From positions 1 to 7,263 of the forward strand of contig JBOGFC010000214.1 of the NCBI GenBank assembly GCA_050742155.1: 7,263 bases of DNA, read 5' to 3'. Shown here piece after piece: positions 1 through 5,045 of this stretch (its first letter is position 1; each line of letters starts with the position of its first letter). Under the pieces are notes generated by a model that was not told the DNA's origin, did no database searches, and saw only the letters and a program-made list of their open reading frames with translations. This DNA is from JBOGFC01 sp050742155. Its GTDB lineage: Bacteria > Actinomycetota > Acidimicrobiia > Spongiisociales > JALYHC01. A program made the translations under genes and the position numbers.

Positions 1-223
1 CTACAAGACCGAGCTCATCCGCCGTCGCGGCCCCTGGCGCGGCCTCGACGACGTCGAATACGCCACCCTCGAGTGGGTCGACTGGTTCAACCACCGCCGA
101 CTCCTCGAGCCGATCGGGAACATCCCACCAGCCGAAAAGGAGGACGCCTACTACCGTCAAACGAGCCCAGCCACCGAGGCCGGACTCACAACACCGAGTC
201 TCCGGTGAACCCGGGGCGGTTCA
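1..223 (+). mobile_element. Right end of an IS3-family insertion sequence with its terminal inverted repeat
   Basis: Read on the minus strand from 223, the end begins TGAACCGCCCCGGGTTCACC and continues with GGAGACTC. This resembles the TGAACCGCCCCGG...CCGGAGACTC ends of many actinobacterial IS3-family elements. The family ends in 5'-TG...CA-3', which puts the boundary at the CA of 222-223. The left end and the target duplication are outside the window, so the exact boundary rests on the motif alone. The G-rich repeat at 213-219 lies 4 bases before a TTG codon and could serve as a ribosome-binding site for the next gene. Confidence 0.8.
2..208 (+). CDS. IS3-family transposase (OrfB), C-terminal fragment, cut by the window edge
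   Basis: This is the last 68 codons of an integrase-type (DDE) transposase, read from base 2 to the TGA at 206-208. The reading contains YKTELI near its start, then RGPWRGLDDVEYATLEWVDW and FNHRRLLEPIG, and ends with PPAEKEDAYYRQ. This is the usual C-terminus of IS3-family OrfB proteins, in which the catalytic Glu lies a few residues before the YKTELI segment and so just outside the window. The protein would cut and join the element's DNA ends. The gene is complete at its 3' end and the stop lies next to the element's right inverted repeat, as is normal for the family. Whether the upstream part is intact cannot be seen. The family call is from motif memory, and the subgroup is not resolved. 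Confidence 0.9.
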   Translation, partial: YKTELIRRRGPWRGLDDVEYATLEWVDWFNHRRLLEPIGNIPPAEKEDAYYRQTSPATEAGLTTPSLR

Positions 224-997
224 TTGCGCCGCTGTGTCGTGACTTGGGTTGTCACCACTCTGATTCTGGTCAGTTGCACCTCCCCACATCTAACCGAGAG
301 CAAGGAATACCAGGACCTTCTAGTCCGGCTGGAGCAAGCTGAGCAAGACCTCGGTGCCGCCCAAGAACAAGCCCGAAGCGCCACGGAGCGAGCAGAGCTT
401 CGTGTTGAACACCTGGAGCGGCGCATCACCGGGCTGGAGAAGGAGCTTGCAGCGTCTCGGGAGGCGGCAGCCCAGGCGCAGACGCTAGCTGATGAGCTCG
501 GATATCGGCATGATCCAGCCAGGTACGCGCGCACCCACGCTCTTGTGAACACGTGTGAGCGTGCCATATCCGGCGGGCCAGGTACCGGCAATTGGCGAGA
601 GAACGCCGTCGTCCAAGGCTCGCTGGCGTTTATCGGCCTGGCCGACAGCGATCCGAGGAAGTGGGTAGCTCTCGACAGACCCCACCAAGGCCGATATGAA
701 GCCATCAAGTCGCCAGTCACGCTTGAAGCTGGAGCAACGGTCACCGTGGTAGTCCCAGACTCCGAACGAACCAGCCTTGCTCTTCTATACGACCCGGAGG
801 CTCGGGGATCTGGGATGTACTCAGTGGAGGAAGGCCAGGGGGCGGTAACCTTCCAAGCCTGCGAGGGGCGAGAGACGGCGTGGGCCGGTGGATTTGTGGT
901 GGCCGGCCGGCGCTGCACCACGATCGACCTTTACTTCGAGGACATCGACGAGCCATCCGGCGTTGTAATTTCGTTCGGTGCAGGCGATTGCCCTTAA
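224..997 (+). CDS. Predicted lipoprotein with a coiled coil and a cysteine-containing C-terminal domain of unknown function
   Basis: The 257-residue product starts at TTG 224. The N-terminus has two Arg, a hydrophobic stretch (residues 5-16) and the lipobox LVSC with Cys18, so it should be exported and lipid-anchored on the outer face of the membrane. Residues about 26-92 are rich in Glu, Gln, Arg, Leu and Ala with heptad-like spacing, which suggests a coiled coil. Residues about 105-257 look like a beta-rich domain with Cys at 111, 213, 231 and 256 and the segments ALLYDP, AVTFQAC, GGFVVAG and ISFGAGDCP. I have the impression of this pattern from unnamed actinobacterial exported proteins but know no function. 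TTG was chosen because the frame is closed by the transposase stop at 206-208 and because a start at GTG 239 would leave a very short signal peptide. The n-region is short, so the IS3 insertion may have removed the original 5' end. Confidence 0.8.
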   Translation: MRRCVVTWVVTTLILVSCTSPHLTESKEYQDLLVRLEQAEQDLGAAQEQARSATERAELRVEHLERRITGLEKELAASREAAAQAQTLADELGYRHDPARYARTHALVNTCERAISGGPGTGNWRENAVVQGSLAFIGLADSDPRKWVALDRPHQGRYEAIKSPVTLEAGATVTVVVPDSERTSLALLYDPEARGSGMYSVEEGQGAVTFQACEGRETAWAGGFVVAGRRCTTIDLYFEDIDEPSGVVISFGAGDCP

Positions 998-1138
998 CAA
1001 GAACAGGGAAGTTGCAACAGGGCTCGCCAGAGTCGGGCGTGCGGACACGGGCCGACCGGGGCCTCGCCCGCAGGATCATGGGCGTCCCCCCATCGGTTCT
1101 GAGCATGGCTCGTGACGCTCGGCCAATTCCAGACCGCC

Positions 1139-1153
1139 CCCCGGCAACCGGGG
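1139..1153 (+). terminator. Possible GC-rich hairpin, weak terminator candidate
   Basis: CCCCGG and CCGGGG form a perfect 6-bp stem around a CAA loop. The downstream sequence AGTGTGAGTCTT is not a real T tract. High-GC bacteria can use such hairpins to end transcription, and this one lies 142 bases after the lipoprotein stop. A hairpin of this size can also arise by chance in GC-rich DNA. Confidence 0.25.
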
Positions 1154-1225
1154 AGTGTGAGTCTTGACACTTCCGGTCTCGTCGCCTTTGAACGCTGAGC
1201 ATACGTGCACCGCGCGGTCCGGTCG

Positions 1226-1230
1226 CAGAG
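1226..1230. repeat. Target-site duplication CAGAG, left copy
   Basis: CAGAG lies directly outside the left TGTCG end and is repeated exactly at 3920-3924, directly outside the right end. This marks the insertion point of the IS21-type element. Confidence 0.85.
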
Positions 1231-1278
1231 TGTCGCCCGCCACCAGCATGGGACCACCCTTCCGCCAGTGATGGGACC
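1231..1278 (+). repeat. Left terminal repeat of the IS21-type element (two IstA-type units)
   Basis: Bases 1231-1267 align with the reverse complement of 3883-3919, and 32 of the 37 positions lie in matching blocks apart from one C/T difference at the sixth base. A second ATGGGACC follows after a 3-base spacer on this side and a 5-base spacer on the right side. The duplicated CCGCCA...ATGGGACC unit is the likely transposase binding site. This is inferred from IS21-family architecture. Confidence 0.9.
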
Positions 1279-1353
1279 ACCCCGGGTCCACCAGCAGCGG
1301 TGCCGCTGCCGGTGGACTCGCCGCTATCCGGTCAGCGACCAAGGAAGGCGGCG

Positions 1354-3020
1354 ATGGCATACCGGGAGGTTCCAGTGTTCGAGGTTCGAGAAGTATTGCG
1401 CCTGTGGCTGGCGGGCCACGGGTTCCGGGCGGTCGAGAGGCTGTCGAGGGTGAACCGAAAGACGGTGCGGCGCTACGTGAGTGCCGCCGAGGAGTTGGGT
1501 CTGGTCCGCGACGGCGGCGAGGGCCAGCTCGACGACCTGTTCGTGGGGATGGTGGTGGAGGCGTCCGCCCCCATCGTTGCGACGGCCACGGCGGGTCGTG
1601 GCGGGCGCTGGTAGCCCATCACGACGAGATCCAGGGGTGGCTCGACGCCGGCCTCACCGCGGTCAAGGTGCACGACCTGCTCACGAGGAAGGGCGTGGTG
1701 GTGCCCGAGCGCACGTTGCATCGTTACGCCGCGGCGGAGTGCGGGCATGGGCGTGGCCCCAAGCCCACGGTGCGAGTGGCCGACGGTGAGCCGGGCGGTG
1801 AGCTCCAGGTCGACTTCGGGCGGATGGGCCTGTTCTTCGATCCGGAGACCGGCCGCAACCGGGTGTGCCACGCCCTGATCTTCACCGCCTGCTACTCCCG
1901 CCACTGCTTCGTCTGGCTGACCTTCTCCCAGACCACCACCGCGGTGATCGAGGGCTTCGAAACCGCCTGGGTGTTCTTCGGCGGGGTGTTCGCCACCGTG
2001 ATCCCCGACAATATGAAGGCGATCGTCGATCGGGCCGACGCCACCGACCCCCGGTTCAACCAGGCTTTCGTCGAATACGCCCAGGCGAGGGGCTTTGTCA
2101 TCGACCCGGCCCGCATCGGGAAGCCCACCGACAAGGCGAGGGTGGAGCGGACCGTGCCCTTCGTGCGCAATTCGTTCTTCGCCGGCGAGACGTTCGTCGA
2201 CCTCGCCGATGCTCAGCGCCGGGCCGAGGAGTGGTGCCGGGAGCGGGCCGGGAGGCGGATCCACGGCACCACCCAGTGCCGCCCCGCTGAGCACTTCGCC
2301 CTCGAGGAGGCCGACAAGCTGCTGCCGGCGCCCGCCGAGCCCTACGAACTGCCCGTCTACGCCACCGCCAAGGTGCACCGGGACCACCACATCGAGGTGG
2401 GACGGGCTCTCTACTCGGTGCCGGGCAACCTCATCGGCGCCACAGTCGAGGTGCGAGCCGACCGGTCGCTGGTGAAGGTCTTCGCCAAGGGCCGTCTCGT
2501 CAAAGTCCACCCCCGGATGGCGCCGGGGCGCCGCTCGACCGACCCCTCCGACCTGCCCTTGGAGAAGACCGCCTACGCCATGCGCGACCTCGACCACTTG
2601 CGCCGCCTGGCCGCCTCCCACGGCGAGGCCATCGGCGCCTACGCAGCCGCCGTCTTGGACCACCCCCTGCCTTGGACCAAGATGCGTCAGGTCTACGCCC
2701 TAGTGGGTCTGGTCAAGAAGTGGGGGGCTGAGCGGGTGGAGGCGGCCTGTCGCACGGCCCTGGCTGCCGAAGCGGTCCACGTCCCCCTGATCGCCCGCAT
2801 GTTGGAGCGAGGCATCGAGTCCCGGGGGGAGGTCCCGCCCCCGGAGGCCAGGGCGGGGAGGAGCGCCCGCTTTGCCCGCCACCCCTCCCACTTCGCCCTC
2901 AGAAACGGAGATCGGCGGGCCTCCGTTATCGGACCCCACCCGAAACAGGGCACCGAGGGGATCGCGGAGGCCGGTTTCCACCCAAGGTCGGCCGATTCGG
3001 CCGCTGGAGGACACAGATGA
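1354..3020 (+). pseudogene. istA: IS21 transposase IstA, broken by a one-base frameshift near 1563
   Basis: IstA is the DDE recombinase of IS21 elements and works with the ATPase IstB. Translation should start at ATG 1354, six bases after AAGGAAGG (1341-1348). The first 70 codons encode a helix-turn-helix region (FRAVERLSRVNRKTVRRYV) and then, in this frame, stop at TAG 1612-1614. From about 1563 the protein continues in the -1 frame: VRPHRCDGHGGSWRALVAHH, then the catalytic residues Asp in QVDFG (codon 1812), Asp in IPDN (2007) and Glu in ARVERT (2145), followed by the C-terminal beta-barrel and helical region. One missing G in GAGGCG(G)TCCGCC would join the two parts as VVEAVRP and give about 555 residues, a plausible IstA length. 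The stop overlaps the istB start (ATGA, 3017-3020). No canonical slippery heptamer is present, so mutation or a sequencing error is more likely than programmed shifting. Confidence 0.88.
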
Positions 3021-3814
3021 GCGCCCCGACACCGGTGATCACCCCCGAGCTCAAGAGCCTGCTGCGTCAGGTGAAGCTCGGCCGTTGCCTCGACACCCTC
3101 CCCGAGCGTCTCGCCCTGGCCGCCACCAACTCGCTGCCCCACGCCGAGTTCCTGGAGCTGGTGTTGGCCGACGAGGTGGTACGAAGGGAGTCCACCTCGG
3201 CCTCGCGGAGGGCCAAGGCGGCCGGGCTCGACCCGGCCATGACCCTGGAGCGCTGGGACCCAGACACCAAGGTCACCTACGACCGGGCCACCTGGCACGA
3301 GCTGTGCTCGCTGCGCTTCGTCGACGCCGGCCACAACGCCCTCATCATGGGCCCGGTCGGGGTGGGCAAGACCTTCCTGGCCACTGCCCTGGGCCACGCC
3401 GCGGTGCGGCGCCGCTACAGCGTGCACTCCGAACGCACCGACGTGCTCCTCAAACGCCTCCGGGCCTCCCGGCTCGACAACAGCCACCCCGCCGAGATGC
3501 GAAAGCTGATCCGGGTCGACCTGTTGATCCTCGACGACTTCGCCCTCCAACCCCTCGACACCACCGACACCGCCGACATCTACGAGTTGATCGTGGAGCG
3601 GCACCGGACCGCCTCGACGGTGGCGACCTCGAACAGGGAGCCCATCGAGTGGCTGGGACTCATGGCCGACCCGCTCCTCGCCCAGTCGGCCATCGATCGG
3701 CTCCAGTCGGCAGCCTATGAGCTGGTCCTGGAGGGCGAATCCTACCGGCACCGGCAGAAGCCGGTGGTCGGTGGCGCTGACGTCGAGGCGCGCCGTCGAA
3801 AGCGCCGCTCTTGA
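3017..3814 (+). CDS. istB: IS21 helper ATPase IstB
   Basis: The 265-residue protein belongs to the AAA+ family that assists IstA in target capture and strand transfer. Walker A is GPVGVGKT (residues 112-119), Walker B is LLILDDF (169-175) and a sensor-like ATSNREPIEW follows at 203-212. The C-terminal segment AIDRLQSAAYELVLEGESYR is typical of IstB. The N-terminal helical region (residues 1-95) is where IstB normally contacts DNA or IstA. The length matches the usual 240-270 residues. GGAGG at 3006-3010 sits six bases before the ATG, and the ATGA overlap with istA indicates translational coupling. It appears complete. With istA frameshifted, translation here probably depends on its own ribosome-binding site. 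Confidence 0.95.
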   Translation: MSAPTPVITPELKSLLRQVKLGRCLDTLPERLALAATNSLPHAEFLELVLADEVVRRESTSASRRAKAAGLDPAMTLERWDPDTKVTYDRATWHELCSLRFVDAGHNALIMGPVGVGKTFLATALGHAAVRRRYSVHSERTDVLLKRLRASRLDNSHPAEMRKLIRVDLLILDDFALQPLDTTDTADIYELIVERHRTASTVATSNREPIEWLGLMADPLLAQSAIDRLQSAAYELVLEGESYRHRQKPVVGGADVEARRRKRRS

Positions 3815-3869
3815 CCGCCGCTCAGTCCGACGCGATCATCTCCCCGCCGACGCTGGTCACCCCGGAGCC

Positions 3870-3919
3870 GGTCCCATGACATTGGCGGAAGGGTGGTCCC
3901 ATCACACTGGCGGACGACA
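3870..3919 (-). repeat. Right terminal repeat of the IS21-type element (two IstA-type units)
   Basis: Read inward on the minus strand from 3919, it gives TGTCGTCCGCCA, a 5-base spacer, the conserved 20-bp block, another 5-base spacer and ATGGGACC. It mirrors the left end at 1231-1278. It begins 55 bases after the istB stop. Confidence 0.9.
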
Positions 3920-3924
3920 CAGAG
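3920..3924. repeat. Target-site duplication CAGAG, right copy
   Basis: This is the exact match of 1226-1230. Removing 1231-3924 would restore the pre-insertion sequence, with one CAGAG followed by CATCTCAGCAGGG. Confidence 0.85.
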
Positions 3925-4063
3925 CATCTCAGCAGGGTGAATGTGCATGAATGGCACCCGAGAGGGGCTCAGGCGGAAGGGTCTCCCCGCCCGTTGTCAG
4001 GCTCACGATATCCCCAGGACCTTCGCCATCGTCGGTAGGAGACCCCGCTAGTCGCCGGAGACA
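3925..4063. other. Spacer between the IS21-type element and the repeat-protein gene, no gene seen
   Basis: This is the right flank of the insertion. It contains no plausible reading frame and no T-tract terminator for the minus-strand gene that ends at 4064. An 8-bp inverted repeat (GGGTCTCC at 3979-3986 and GGAGACCC at 4038-4045) is present, but its 51-base loop makes a functional hairpin doubtful. Confidence 0.45.
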
Positions 4064-4660
4064 TCACCCTGCGAAGTCCTCGCCCGCCTCGGCGACCTCG
4101 TCGGCTGCCATGGCGGCAGCCTTGGTCGGGATATACGCGCCACCCAAGAACAGGTCGTAGCCCAGGTCCTTGACGTCCATCTCGTCCTCGGTGAAGTCCT
4201 GGGCGGCGTCCTCAGCCATCTCTTCGGCCTGATCGGCGATCTCCTCGGCATTTTCGGCCAAGTCGGCGACGGCCATGGCGGCCGCCTTGGTGGGAATGTA
4301 GGCGCCTCCGAGCAGCAGGTCGTGGGCCAGGTCCTTGGCGTCGAGCTCGTCTTCGGTGAAGTCCTCGGCGGCCTGCTCGGCCACCTGCTGCGCAGGGGAA
4401 CCCTGGTCGCCGCCGTCCTCCTGCTCGGTCTCCTCAGGCTCCTCAATCCCGGTCGCTGCCACACCGACCCTCATCGCCGCGTCCCTTATCGAGCGCGGCT
4501 GGCCCTGGAGTATCTGCGTGGACTGAGATGCCTCCTGGTCCCCGGTCTGCGAGTCGTCAGCCTGCTGTTCGGCTTCCGACTGCTCCTGAGTCTCGGCGGC
4601 GGCGGCCTTGGTGCCTGCGGTCTTCGCCTTCCCCCGTCCGGTCGCCCTCCTGCGTGCCAT
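4064..4660 (-). CDS. Acidic protein with an internal 55-residue-period duplication, function unknown
   Basis: The 198-residue product is not one I recognise. Residues 1-18 are basic (ARRR, GRGKAK, GTK). Residues 19-55 are low-complexity Ala, Gln, Glu and Ser. A short segment PRSIRDAAMRVGVAATGIEE follows, then acidic sequence. Two related units occupy residues 98-136 and 153-191, identical at 29 of 39 positions. Both contain DFTEDE, then a variable pair, KDL, and later LGGAYIPTKAAAMA. The linker between them is acidic and helix-prone (AEEIADQAEEMAED). There is no signal peptide or membrane segment, so it is probably cytoplasmic. The start at 4660 is chosen because a purine-rich site (AGGAGGGAGGG, 4666-4676) and a promoter (4709-4738) lie just upstream. 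A longer open frame to 4807 would place the promoter inside the gene. The C-terminal EDFAG may be the stub of a third unit. Confidence 0.75.
   Translation of the reverse strand: MARRRATGRGKAKTAGTKAAAAETQEQSEAEQQADDSQTGDQEASQSTQILQGQPRSIRDAAMRVGVAATGIEEPEETEQEDGGDQGSPAQQVAEQAAEDFTEDELDAKDLAHDLLLGGAYIPTKAAAMAVADLAENAEEIADQAEEMAEDAAQDFTEDEMDVKDLGYDLFLGGAYIPTKAAAMAADEVAEAGEDFAG
4098..4380 (-). repeat. Imperfect tandem duplication, 165-bp period, inside the acidic protein gene
   Basis: The segments starting at 4110 and 4275 (both ATGGCGGC on the plus strand) align over about 100 bases with about 19 differences by hand count, roughly 80% identity. The offset is 165 bp or 55 codons, so the frame is kept. 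Many differences are at third codon positions, which suggests protein-level constraint after duplication. Confidence 0.8.
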
Positions 4661-4708
4661 CCCGACCCTCCCTCCTCGACCTCCCGTGGGCAACCACGTG
4701 CCCCAGGA

Positions 4709-4738
4709 AACGTACGCGCCAGAGGAGAGCAGTGTCAA
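4709..4738 (-). promoter_or_regulatory. Sigma70/SigA-type promoter for the acidic repeat-protein gene
   Basis: On the minus strand the -35 box is TTGACA (4738-4733) and the -10 box is TACGTT (4714-4709), with an 18-base spacer. The -35 matches consensus exactly and the -10 fits the TAnnnT pattern common in actinobacteria. Transcription would start near 4702, about 40 bases before the ATG at 4660. This supports that start codon. Confidence 0.65.
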
Positions 4739-4793
4739 GAAGGTTCCTGGGGCCCCGTCCCCATGAAATTGCCTCAACCTGTGCGGGAACGCG

Positions 4794-4823
4794 TTGACAA
4801 ACCGCACCGCGGATTGATATAAT
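4794..4823 (+). promoter_or_regulatory. Consensus promoter TTGACA-18-TATAAT, rightward
   Basis: TTGACA at 4794-4799 and TATAAT at 4818-4823 both match the SigA/sigma70 consensus exactly, with an 18-base spacer. The AT-rich run (ATATAATATATAAGG) stands out in this GC-rich DNA. Transcription should begin near 4830, read through the TetR remnant at 4849-5022 and could continue into the protease gene at 5046. A promoter this strong is usually repressed by a regulator. Confidence 0.8.
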
Positions 4824-4840
4824 ATATAAGGTTCCTATAT
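4824..4840. promoter_or_regulatory. Near-palindrome at the predicted transcription start, operator candidate
   Basis: ATATAAGGTTCCTATAT pairs at seven of its nine... by direct count, six of eight symmetric positions around the centre at 4832. It lies immediately after the -10 box, where a repressor would block initiation. It includes one copy of the AAGGTTCCT 9-mer. Autoregulation by the TetR-family gene that once stood here is a reasonable guess, not a demonstration. Confidence 0.4.
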
Positions 4841-4848
4841 GACCCCGT

Positions 4849-5022
4849 ATGGCGTATGAGAGCCCTCTGCGAGAGGCCCAGGCCGCCCAGACGAAGGAGC
4901 GCATCCTGGACGGGGCAATCTCCGTCTTGGCCACCGGGATCGCCAATTTCACCATGCCGCCCCCTCGACCAAATCAGTGCGCAAAGAGCCACGATCGCCC
5001 TAGGACCGAATCCAGCTTTTAA
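4849..5022 (+). pseudogene. Truncated TetR-family regulator, N-terminal fragment only
   Basis: The 57-codon frame from ATG 4849 to TAA 5020-5022 reads MAYESPLREAQ, then AAQTKERILDGAISVLATG and IANFTMP. This is the opening of a TetR-family DNA-binding domain: helix 1 (ERILDGAISVLA) and the start of helix 2 (NFTMP). After residue 37 the sequence PPRPNQCAKSHDRPRTESSF is unrelated, and the recognition helix and the whole ligand-binding domain are missing. The other two frames do not continue the domain, so this is a truncation by rearrangement near 4955-4960 rather than a frameshift. There is no clear Shine-Dalgarno site. The strong promoter just upstream (4794-4823) is probably the ancestral regulator promoter. 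The fragment could still be translated as a leader peptide ahead of the protease. Confidence 0.7.
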
Positions 5023-5028
5023 AGCTGG
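5012..5028. promoter_or_regulatory. Perfect 17-bp palindrome (CCAGCTTT-T-AAAGCTGG) before the protease gene
   Basis: CCAGCTTT (5012-5019) and AAAGCTGG (5021-5028) are exact reverse complements around a single T. The site covers the stop of the TetR remnant and ends six bases before the protease ribosome-binding site region. No T tract follows, so a terminator is unlikely. A dimeric regulator's operator, or an mRNA hairpin near the ribosome-binding site, are the main options. Confidence 0.5.
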
Positions 5029-5045
5029 GAAGAAAAGGAGAGCAT

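Larger units (their letters stand above)
998..1230. other. Gap without a convincing gene, left flank of the IS21-type insertion
   Basis: I see no reading frame here with a ribosome-binding site and a plausible protein. The stretch holds a GC-rich hairpin (1139-1153) and a TTGACA hexamer at 1164-1169 that lacks a good -10 partner. Its last five bases (CAGAG, 1226-1230) are one copy of the IS21 target duplication. Joined to the right flank at 3925 it does not restore a recognisable gene. Confidence 0.5.
1231..3919 (+). mobile_element. IS21-family insertion sequence, complete, with target duplication CAGAG
   Basis: The 2689-bp element carries istA and istB in the usual order. Its ends are inverted repeats: from 1231 inward TGTCGCCCGCCA, and from 3919 inward on the other strand TGTCGTCCGCCA. 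Each then has a 5-base spacer and an identical 20-bp block that begins ATGGGACC and ends CCGCCA. Both ends then repeat ATGGGACC, giving two copies of a CCGCCA-spacer-ATGGGACC unit per end. Multiple terminal repeats of this kind are typical IstA binding sites in IS21. The flanking pentamers at 1226-1230 and 3920-3924 are both CAGAG, within the 4-8 bp duplications usual for the family. Clean ends suggest a fairly recent insertion. The frameshift in istA means this copy may not move by itself. Confidence 0.93.

Noticed and set aside
1164..1193. TTGACA promoter candidate pointing toward the IS21 element
   Set aside because: The hexamer is perfect, but the best -10 at 17-18 bases (TTTGAA or TTGAAC) matches poorly and there is no convincing gene directly downstream.
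994..1257. Minus-strand frame that would cross the IS21 target site, starting at 3957 before insertion
   Set aside because: Joining the flanks gives about 95 codons rich in Cys, Trp and Arg, without a recognisable motif or a clear ribosome-binding site. It looks like chance.
1540..1620. Programmed -1 frameshifting to make full IstA
   Set aside because: There is no X XXY YYZ heptamer in the right frame, istA of IS21 is not known to me to use frameshifting, and a single missing G explains the family-like sequence precisely.
1473..3751. Long open frames on the minus strand opposite istA and istB (1473-2663 and 2693-3751)
   Set aside because: They are antisense shadows of high-GC coding sequence. 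The plus strand has clear IstA/IstB motifs, and the minus-strand proteins are Gly/Val/His-rich with no recognisable domain.
3979..4045. 8-bp inverted repeat GGGTCTCC / GGAGACCC as a terminator for the minus-strand gene
   Set aside because: The loop is 51 bases and no T tract follows in either direction. A chance match is plausible in GC-rich DNA.
4661..4807. Longer N-terminus for the acidic repeat protein, starting at 4807
   Set aside because: It would include the promoter at 4709-4738 and the purine-rich ribosome-binding site at 4666-4676, and the extra residues look unrelated to the rest.
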